DNA of 13,018 nt from Cephalothrix simula (Eukaryota > Nemertea > Palaeonemertea > Archinemertea > Cephalotrichidae), in NCBI GenBank assembly GCA_035591015.1, contig JAXIUW010158892.1, forward strand, positions 1-13,018, written 5' to 3'. The translations under genes were made by a program, and so were the position numbers. Of this stretch, positions 6,985 to 13,018 are shown piece by piece (positions within the stretch are counted from its first letter, which is position 1; each line of letters begins with the position of its first letter). The notes below the pieces were generated by a model that ran no database searches, was not told the DNA's origin, and saw nothing but the letters and a program-made list of their open reading frames with translations.

Positions 6985-9900
6985 CTGAAGTAAAAGACAA
7001 GTAATTAACAAATATAAACTACAGTACATTCAGGTACATTTATATCCAAATCCCAATTCTAGAAAAGTAGTTTTTGTGGAACTGGAAAGGGTGGCAATTA
7101 AGTAACCCCATTTAAATTGTATTTCAGCTAATAATATAAACTTGATACGATTCCAGTCTCGATTACCATTATACTCAGCCCATGCGTGGTGGCGATCCTG
7201 TCTCAGCCTCCCTTATGATCCCCATACCACTGAACCAAAACGATATGTACCCATGTCCCCGCTTAACAAAGACTACGTATGTGTGTAGGTGTACAAAATT
7301 GTACTTCCCTAACTGATGAGTAAGAATTCGGTACACAGAGACGATTCGGAGATATATTGGGAAGCTTTTACACCGTTCAGGCGTTATGGCGTTCGTGAAC
7401 TCGGTTAGCGTCCCCATAATACAAAATGTGTACAGAAGGTCATATACAGAGAACGCCTCGGGTCAAGGAACAGCGTAAGTAATACGCCTATTCCTCCAGC
7501 TCCACTATACTTTTGCGGAAGGGTTGCCTCTATGGACTGTATACATGTATGTTGTACATATGTGAGTCCAAAACTTAATAATACACTTTGCAGGGTTGCA
7601 CATTGTACAATATCGCATATCCGCCATGCCGCGTCTGCTCTGTTGCGCGATAAACGATTTACGATTCGCAGAACCGCGAATCGTATATCGCAAAACCGCG
7701 AATCGCATGTGGCGTATATTCTAATGTTCAGATACGCGATTCGCAGATGACAGGTACTAGTAGTACATTTGCAAATCATTGAACTGCTGAATGCATGTTG
7801 CGTAAACGTATTCTCTAATGGGCAGATACGGGATTAGTGACTTCTGGATATGCCTGTAGCGTATTGGCATATCACCCAATGTCCGGATAAGCGATTTTTG
7901 ACTTGCGATCTTTATCTTGTGGTGAAGTTGTTCTTGGTCAACTTTCACAATTTATGGATATACGCAATAAGCGAGGACGCGACAAGCGGACAAGTTAGTT
8001 GCGAATTCTCCTATGTTCTGATATGCGATGCGTGATTGGCAACATGTAGGCCTTGGTTAACTCCTACAATTCACGTATACGCAACATGCAAATACGCGAG
8101 TCACATTTTCTATATGCGGATCCGCTAGTTGCGTAAAATTTTACCAAGCTTTACAATGTAGAGAATACGCAAATCGTGCATCCGTGAGTCACAAATCGCG
8201 TTTCCGCAGATTATGTATCTGCACATCAGAAAATACGCAAATACAGCTTCCTTCGTATATGCTACGTATTCGCGAATTCCCAAATTGCGAATACACGATT
8301 CGCAACTTGCATATTCTCCAATGTGCGTATACGCGATACCCGATACTTAAATGCGAATAAATGTCTAGGCCTTGGACAATTTTTACAATTTACAATTTTT
8401 GTAAGCCGCCTATTCACATGTCGCGCTTCTGTATAGAGTTTTTGTCTAAGTATAAATCCGTATACATCCACGAATGGCGTATTCGCACATAGGGAATAGG
8501 CGACTACCGTATCCGCAAGTCGCGAACCGCGTTCATGTATATACACATCAGATAATACGCAAATACATGTACAGCTTTTTTCGTATATGCGACTAACGGA
8601 TAGGTCTACACTGTAATACATAAGTGAAGTCGTGTATTCGCGTATTCTCCAATGTGCGGGAACTATATACACGATCCGATACTAGTACTGTAGATATATT
8701 CAAGATAAGGGTTTTGATCAAGCTTTACAGTTACGCGTACAAACATGCGAATAGTCGGAAATCGCGGCTACCCGATACGCGATTTAAATCTAGGCCTACT
8801 CACATACGCAGCATAAAGCAAATACGCGACCTCGCGTCTCAAATCCGTAGCATGAACCGAATACGCGACCTCGCGTATCCACAAGCATCCGAAAAATATA
8901 TAATACTAGATCGCACGTATTATCTCCAAGTTGTAAAGAACTTGGGCTGACTTCCCCTGATTTCGCCCACTAGATTTTCCAAAAATTAATCTGCTTCAAA
9001 TCGCATATAACTCCGTAAATAAGACATATGTAGTCTAAATTTTTAAAGTTCAAAAATATTTTTTCATTTAAGCAAATATTTTTGCTACAGGAGCAACTAT
9101 AGTCCATCCTCCGTGTACAAATCAATAAGAATTCAAAACTATCGTGATAAAGTATGTTGCCTGTCGGTCCACACAATGAAACTTTGTCAGTCATCAGATT
9201 ATGGTAATACATGTAGCTTTCCGTTACCAAAATATTTTGGTGCTGAGACCTGGGCGTCATACTTAAAAAATGGTTAATTACTCTTCTATTCAATAATCTG
9301 GCAATGATATTGGTTTAATAAACCTATTATCACAATCGTGTCAATTCATTGCACAATTCTATAGAAATCAATGAAGTAAATAATATTGTTTTGATATTAA
9401 TGATCATTAATTGGTGACACCATAAAACGTTCACTTGTGTCAAACGAAGTGGAAAAGACTGAAGTGGGCGAAATCAGGGGAAGTCAGCCCAAGTTCTTTC
9501 AAATCCGCACACAGATACAGCTTCTTTCGTATAATAACGACCTTGGCCAACAATATACGGATACGTTCTAACATGCGAGTCGCACAACATGCGAATACGC
9601 GACTTCCGGATATATGATTCACGTATTCACGCATCATCTTAAGTGCAGAAATGCAATTTGGAACTTGTGAATGTGAAATAAGGTCTTGGAAAAATTTTAT
9701 AACTTATTTGCGGAGTCGCGCATAATATACGCGATTCACGACTTGCCGATAGGTAAATTTAGTATTCTCCAATGTGCGGATACGAGATTCACTACTAGCG
9801 GATTTACAAGGCATTAGACAAGTTTTAAAATTTACGAATATGCTACATGCAAATACGCGAGTCATGTATTCGCGTATTATCTTTATGCGGGCAGGCGATT

Positions 9901-12785
9901 CGCGATTCTAGTTCTAATTTAACAGCTTGCGAATACATGAATAAGCGATTTTTGGATTCGCGTATTAATGTGCGGATACGCAATTTGAAATTCGTGGTCA
10001 CGTGTGTCAGTGTCCCTTGCGTATTTGCTAACATGCGGATATGCGACATGCAATACGCATTGCGAAATGCGTAAAGCTTTGTTACAAAGTGTTGATGAAA
10101 GAAGCATAGTGATTAAAGAATGTCATATCTTAGTGAATGATAGGTTATTCAAGTAGGAAAAAAGCCCAACGTAAAATGATCTCTGTCGAATGGATATATA
10201 TACGTGGGTAAAAAGGAATTTTAGAACGTGACTAACATTTGCATAGGCAGGCCTCTCGTTATTATCATGTCTGGAACTTTTTGAGCCCATCTGATAGTCG
10301 GTTTTATCCCATCGAGTTTTACCACGTGCGCCTTGATCATTTTTGTTGGATCTCCAGCTATCTGAATCTTGACTTTTATCACTACTTAAATGAGTGTCCT
10401 GAATGCGCTCGCTTCTTTTCTGCTCTGATTGAGTGTCCTGATGTTCTTCCTACAAAAAATAAAAAATTCTACTTAAAACAGTAAAAAAATATATCAAAAT
10501 CGGACAATATTAACCTCTCAAGTCAAAACAAATAAAAAAATCCTACCTAACACCTGACAAAAAGGCTTCTGTAAAAGGTACCTGAGAGTGGGTTTGTGAA
10601 GATTACGATTTCTTTCACAGTACCCTAAAGGACCATTTTGTTCATTCCGTTGTACTTGTACAATGTACATGTGGATCCATAGCCCGTGACGCAACGGTTT
10701 GGAGAGTTCTCACAATAGAAGATACTCGTCTTTTTTAAAAGACAGTTGATCAACTCCCCCCCTCTCTCTTCTGGTGCGCACGACCAGCTTAGAGAAGCTT
10801 GGCGCAGCCATAGCTTTGTTAATCTATGGCGCAGCCGAGGTAACGTTTTTATTGATACATCCATACCCAATTTGGGGTAAATTCATCGAGTGACTTCTTT
10901 TTACTTTTTATTATCCTAAGGCACGTATATCATAGTTTAAGGACAAACGCTAACCGAGCCACCACCATAGCCACTAGCGATATGCCGATGCTAAGGCTTT
11001 AAATCACGCTAGCCATGACGAACTTTCTATGACGTCACGACATACGTACTTCAGCACCTTGAACCCCTCGGCCACGCTGAAAGACCCTATCCTATACAAT
11101 GGGGACAAACCATTTATAGGAACTACTGTCCACACAGATGTGCCGGATGTCCCACAGCCGAAAAACGGTAATAGAAATACCCCATCGCTGAATCGATTGC
11201 ATTTTGCCTCTCTAAAACAGAATAAAAGAAAAAAATCGTAATTTTTGAGTTCGCGCATGCGCATGCACAAACAGTGAACTCGCCTAAACCGAACCCTTTT
11301 CGAAATATTATTAGCTATTGAAATTCCGAAAATCGATTTTTCAGTCGCTCATATCTCAAAAACGGTTGGGTTGAGGAGATATAAATGTATTACAGACAGA
11401 TAGAAATATACCCCCTATTGTTAGATAGGAATGGTTTTTTCCAAGTTTTACCCAGTTAGAGCATTTGCGCATGATTTTGCGCTTTTTCTGATATTTCTGG
11501 GTTGCAGTGCTAAAAGTTGGAGGGTTTGACTTATAGAGGGCATATTATTTCTATCTTTTTTTAAATTTTAGGCGAACTGACTGCTTGCGCATTCGCATGC
11601 GCCAGCTCAAAACCAGTGAGTACGACTTTTTTCTTTTTTGGTATGTTTTAGAATAGGCAAACCGCATTCCAAAAGGATTCCAAAAACTTCAGCGATGGAG
11701 TATTTCTATTACCTTTTTCCGGCTGTGGGACACCCGTGTCCAGTAGAGGCAAGACGCTTCAAGAGTCTCCAAAGATTCACTGAGGCTATGTACAGAATGA
11801 ATGAATAATTCTAAGATTTTTTCTACCTGATCAACAGATGTTTCTTCCAATTTGTCCGGCAAATCACAGTTACCTTCATTTTGCATACCATCGGGTGAAG
11901 AACATTCTTCAGACGGGATCTGACTTTTTAGGATGTTGGCAGCTTGTTGAAGTGAAGAATCAGGATTCTGTTAACGAATAATAATTCTTAGATGTACACA
12001 TTACTTTTAAACTTTTCATTACATTTTGATTTTTTATTTGAAATACATACTCCTGTACTTATATGATTGGCAGGAGGACGGAGAGCTGGAGCTCGAGGGG
12101 CAAATAATCCTTTGCATTCTGGCGGATCGTAATCTACCTGGTAAACAATAAATAACTTTATTAAAAGATAAAACATAATTCGCATAAAATCACTGAATAT
12201 CAAAAGTACGGTATATAGTTTAGTAAAAGATTTTAATAAAACAAATTAAGTGATTAGCCACAGGATTTTCATCCGCCTGCGCATACCTCATTCAATTCAC
12301 CACTTTTAAGACGAATATAACTATTGTCTTCACTTATTTCGAAATCCTCCCGTTCAGGAAAAGATGCGTATTTCGCAACAGTAAGTATCGAAGGATCAAA
12401 TTTACTAACGATGCCACAGAGTTGTGAAGTGTCAACCCAACCTAAATGATACGAAAATTGACGCTTACAATTTAAAGCCAATCAAATCAAATCAAATCAA
12501 AGCCACATGAGTTAAATAAAACATAATACTAAAAATGCGTGTAAATCAAAATTTTAAAAAATTGTAATTACCATTTTTGACAGGAATTGCATTCTTCTCA
12601 TAATTAAGAATAACTTTCTTGAAGCCTTGAAAAATACCTCTAAATTTCTTTATCTAGAAAAATAAAAAACATTTTTTTAATTTTATTTTAAAAAAACCAA
12701 TTACTGGTATTAAAGTACAAGAGATTAGTACATATAATGAATTATTTACCTGGCTTTTTGATACTGGTGGTGCTTCTGTAGTCAT
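6451..12785 (-). CDS. Unidentified multi-exon protein: winged-helix-like N-terminal domain and basic RS/KR- and YG-rich tail
   Basis: The reading is complement(12750..12785, 12572..12653, 12287..12441, 12051..12137, 11713..11967, 10237..10449, 6451..6984). All introns are GT-AG and phases match throughout (0,1,0,0,0,0). The product is about 453 residues. Residues about 13-85 contain FKKVILNYEKN, NGWVDTSQL, FDPSIL and FEISEDNSYIRLKSG. This pattern resembles a LOTUS/OST-HTH winged helix (GWV, FD, FEI, D, I/VRL), though I cannot confirm it. Then come a Pro/Ala-rich linker, a likely helical segment (VEKILELFIHSVHSLSESLETLE), a Glu/Asp/Lys/Ser stretch and a long basic tail with KRQRDEHREVHDKKEKKLKR and YGYGRGREF. 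The tail suggests a nuclear or ribonucleoprotein-granule protein. The ATG chosen (MTTEAPP) is the only one in the first exon, but the frame is open upstream, so more N-terminal exons may lie right of the window. Confidence 0.75.
6985..7599. other. Gene 2 last intron, 3' portion, no element identified
   Basis: This is the intron just upstream of the terminal exon of gene 2. The polypyrimidine tract before the 6984 acceptor is clear. Frames at 7175..7417 and 7405..7779 have no recognisable motif. Confidence 0.5.
7600..8934. repeat. Degenerate CpG-rich satellite, left block
   Basis: Words built from TACGCGA, GCGAATACGC and CGATTCGC recur dozens of times on both strands. Longer landmarks recur too: attctccaatgtgcg (near 8302, 8645), cacatcag-atacgcaaatac-cagctt (near 8222, 8545) and aggccttgg (near 8050, 8367), each about 320-340 bp apart. 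Shorter ttggtcaa-cttt-acaat boxes recur near 7930, 8060, 8140 and 8710. This suggests a monomer of roughly 100-170 bp in a higher-order unit of about 325 bp, heavily diverged. Open frames here are by-products of the repeat. Confidence 0.75.
8935..9499. mobile_element. Non-autonomous DNA element with perfect 37-bp terminal inverted repeats
   Basis: Bases 8935..8971 (AAAGAACTTGGGCTGACTTC and on to GCCCACT) are the exact reverse complement of 9463..9499. The 491-bp interior is AT-rich, lacks the CGCGA words of the satellite on both sides, and has no transposase-like frame (the best is 107 codons with no motif). It therefore looks like an insertion into the satellite. The direct duplication of the target is not obvious, so the exact boundary and superfamily are open. 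Confidence 0.85.
9500..10080. repeat. Degenerate CpG-rich satellite, right block
   Basis: This continues the array interrupted at 8935. It repeats ccgcacacagatacagcttctttcg near 9505 (compare 8222 and 8545), attctccaatgtgcggatac near 9765, and gcaaatacgcgagtca near 9848 (compare 8090). It ends near gcattgcgaaatgcg at 10060..10072, about 155 bp before the upstream exon of gene 2. Confidence 0.75.
10237..10449 (-). CDS. Gene 2 exon: hydrophilic, Ser/Asp/Lys/Arg-rich
   Basis: The acceptor is ttttttgtag|GAAGAA and the donor GCAAAT|GTTAGT, giving 71 codons in phase 0 on both sides. It encodes EEHQDTQSEQKRSERIQDTH and then a disordered-looking stretch with SDKSQDSDSWRSNKNDQ and DNNERPAYAN. There are no hydrophobic segments. 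Its composition is continuous with the next exon, which supports the joining. The open frame on the opposite strand here is a shadow. Confidence 0.74.
10450..11147. other. Gene 2 intron, mostly unstructured, one small repeat
   Basis: It holds a two-copy word GGCGCAGCC (10801..10809 and 10828..10836) flanking catag and ctatg, a small stem, and a TGACGTCA near 11032. The 70-codon plus-strand frame 11029..11241 runs into the inverted repeat and shows no domain. No extra exon is required by phase. Confidence 0.5.
11148..11732. repeat. Inverted-repeat element (about 585 bp) overlapping the end of a gene 2 exon
   Basis: The arm 11148..11288 and the complement of 11577..11732 share TGTCCCACAGCCG, ggtaatagaaatac-ccatcgctgaa, ctaaaaca, then ttttgag-t--gcgcatgcg and cgcctaaa in the same order. 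The outermost ~45 bases are over 90% identical. A nested inner pair (gatagaaata near 11399, its complement near 11555) follows. There is no coding capacity. It could be a foldback/MITE, or a local inverted duplication of the exon-intron junction. Confidence 0.8.
11713..11967 (-). CDS. Gene 2 exon: acidic linker and helical segment; 3' end inside an inverted repeat
   Basis: The acceptor is attcgttaacag|AATCCT and the donor AAAAAG|GTAATA, giving 85 codons. They run from NPDSSLQQAANILKS through an acidic stretch to VEKILELFIHSVHSLSESLE, an amphipathic helix or short coiled coil, and end YWTRVSHSRKK. The last ~20 bases and the donor itself lie in one arm of the inverted repeat 11148..11732. The VSHSRKK coding end and the GT therefore share sequence with a copy on the opposite strand about 560 bp away. 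Confidence 0.72.
12051..12137 (-). CDS. Gene 2 exon: proline/alanine-rich linker
   Basis: The acceptor is attgtttaccag|GTAGAT and the donor ACAGGA|GTATGT, giving 29 codons in phase 0. It encodes VDYDPPECKGLF, then APRAPALRPPANHISTG. The Pro, Ala and Arg content suggests a flexible linker between the N-terminal domain and the rest. Confidence 0.72.
12287..12441 (-). CDS. Gene 2 exon: core of LOTUS/winged-helix-like domain
   Basis: The acceptor is ttcgtatcatttag|GTTGGG and the donor AATGAG|GTATGC. With the carried G it gives 52 codons: GWVDTSQLCGIVSKFDPSIL, then TVAKYASFPEREDFEISED and NSYIRLKSGELNE. The order GWV..L, FDPS, an amphipathic stretch, FEI..D, then IRL is what OST-HTH/LOTUS wings show, but La-type and other winged helices can look alike. 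An earlier AG (ttgtaag|CGTCAA) was rejected because it breaks the frame with the previous exon. Confidence 0.75.
12481..12503. repeat. (ATCAA)n microsatellite, about four units
   Basis: Four uninterrupted atcaa units lie in the gene 2 intron about 40 bases upstream (minus strand) of the core-domain exon acceptor. On the minus strand they read TTGAT. Confidence 0.8.
12572..12653 (-). CDS. Gene 2 exon: IKKFRGIFQGFKKVILNYEKN
   Basis: The acceptor is tatttttctag|ATAAAG and the donor AAAATG|GTAATT, giving 27 codons plus one base. It would form the first helix of the suspected winged-helix domain (FKKVILNYEKN, then AIPVKN). The one-base overhang fixes the acceptor of the next exon at TTTAG|GTTGG, joining VKN to GWVDTSQL. 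Confidence 0.72.
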
Positions 12786-12851
12786 ATTGACCAAAAAGTG
12801 AATAAAATTGCGATGCACAATTATTCCTGATATATTTGATGGATATCGAAT
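12750..12851 (-). CDS. Gene 2 first visible exon, contains the candidate start MTTEAPP
   Basis: The acceptor is gattttttcag|ATTCGA and the donor AGCCAG|GTAAAT. The frame is open for all 34 codons, with ATG as codon 23 (12783..12785, A at -3). Either the first 66 bases are untranslated leader, or they code and the true start lies further upstream. The 12 residues after the ATG (MTTEAPPVSKSQ) are hydrophilic and look like an ordinary N terminus, so I favour the ATG. Confidence 0.6.
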
Positions 12852-13018
12852 CTGAAAAAAATCAAAAGTATCATTCTGAGCTCCGGAAAAATTTAAAATT
12901 TATATGAACTGTTGTTCGAATTCAACAACAATCAGAGATTGTTCAAGACACGAGTTGTTTATTACTAATGAATGATTTCAGAGTTACATCACAATGCAAT
13001 CACAACAACAACAACAAC
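12852..13018. other. Gene 2 upstream intron or leader, ending in (CAA)n at the window edge
   Basis: The polypyrimidine tract and cag acceptor at 12852..12860 mark an intron to the right of the first visible exon. The window ends in a run of caa triplets (about 13003..13018), which is cut by the edge. No upstream exon can be recognised in the remaining 150 bases. Confidence 0.5.

Noticed and set aside
7310-7330. CTGATGAG word resembling a hammerhead ribozyme core
   Set aside because: No following stem and GAAA box at the required distance could be found, so the ribozyme fold is not supported.
8262-8950. Frames of 136 and 108 codons on opposite strands
   Set aside because: Both lie in the self-complementary satellite, whose CGCGA/TCGCG words lack stop codons on both strands. 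The translations are repeat by-products.
7600-10080. CRISPR-like array
   Set aside because: The repeats are irregular in length and spacing and highly diverged, there are no cas genes, and the window is eukaryotic.
10239-10484. 81-codon plus-strand frame
   Set aside because: It is antisense to the gene 2 exon 10237..10449, which has matching splice sites and phases on the minus strand.
11029-11241. 70-codon plus-strand frame starting MTSRHTYF
   Set aside because: It runs into the inverted-repeat arm and has no domain. Part of its likeness to the gene 2 exon comes from the shared repeat in another orientation.
12442-12481. Extending the gene 2 core exon to an earlier AG (ttgtaag) or a TTG start
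   Set aside because: That join puts the previous exon out of phase and meets a stop. The TTTAG|GTTGG acceptor keeps the frame and has the better pyrimidine tract.

Overview
The window looks like animal nuclear DNA, most likely from a marine invertebrate. It is AT-rich, the genes are cut into short exons with GT-AG introns, and the introns are packed with inverted-repeat elements. The word TACATGTA recurs many times, which fits a mollusc or related lophotrochozoan, but that placement is only an inference. There is no bacterial-style operon, CRISPR array or convincing tRNA. Both genes were found by joining exons by hand, checking splice sites and reading phase. Most long uninterrupted frames are spurious.

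Gene 1 (minus strand, 749..5600, incomplete) is recognisable as a tRNA 2'-phosphotransferase (TRPT1/Tpt1/KptA family). Five exons join in frame (82, 176, 96, 73 and 57 nt). Together they give about 161 residues with the family landmarks LRH, GGYV, NDKKRF, QGH, HGTY, HIHFATG and SGMR. The start codon and the C-terminal end are not resolved, and the C-terminal end probably lies left of base 1.

Gene 2 (minus strand, 6451..12785 or further right) lies upstream of gene 1 in the same orientation. Seven exons join in frame to about 453 residues: a small N-terminal domain with winged-helix (LOTUS/OST-HTH-like) character, a linker, a short helical segment, and a long basic, RS/KR- and Tyr/Gly/Asn-rich tail. 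It ends in TAA, with an AATAAA signal 20 bases downstream. I cannot name the protein.

The rest is mostly repeats: (a) 181..367, a small inverted repeat; (b) 1234..1715 and 4936..5234, two apparent copies of one terminal-inverted-repeat family in two different TRPT1 introns; (c) 1829..2227, a foldback with three TGACGTCA octamers at its centre; (d) 2519..3377, a foldback with arms of about 340-365 bp; (e) 7600..10080, a degenerate CpG-rich satellite in the last intron of gene 2, split by (f) 8935..9499, an element with perfect 37-bp terminal inverted repeats; (g) 11148..11732, an inverted repeat whose outer end overlaps the 3' end of a gene 2 exon and carries its splice donor. The strongest points for follow-up are that splice donor, the satellite with its nested element, and the unidentified gene 2 architecture.
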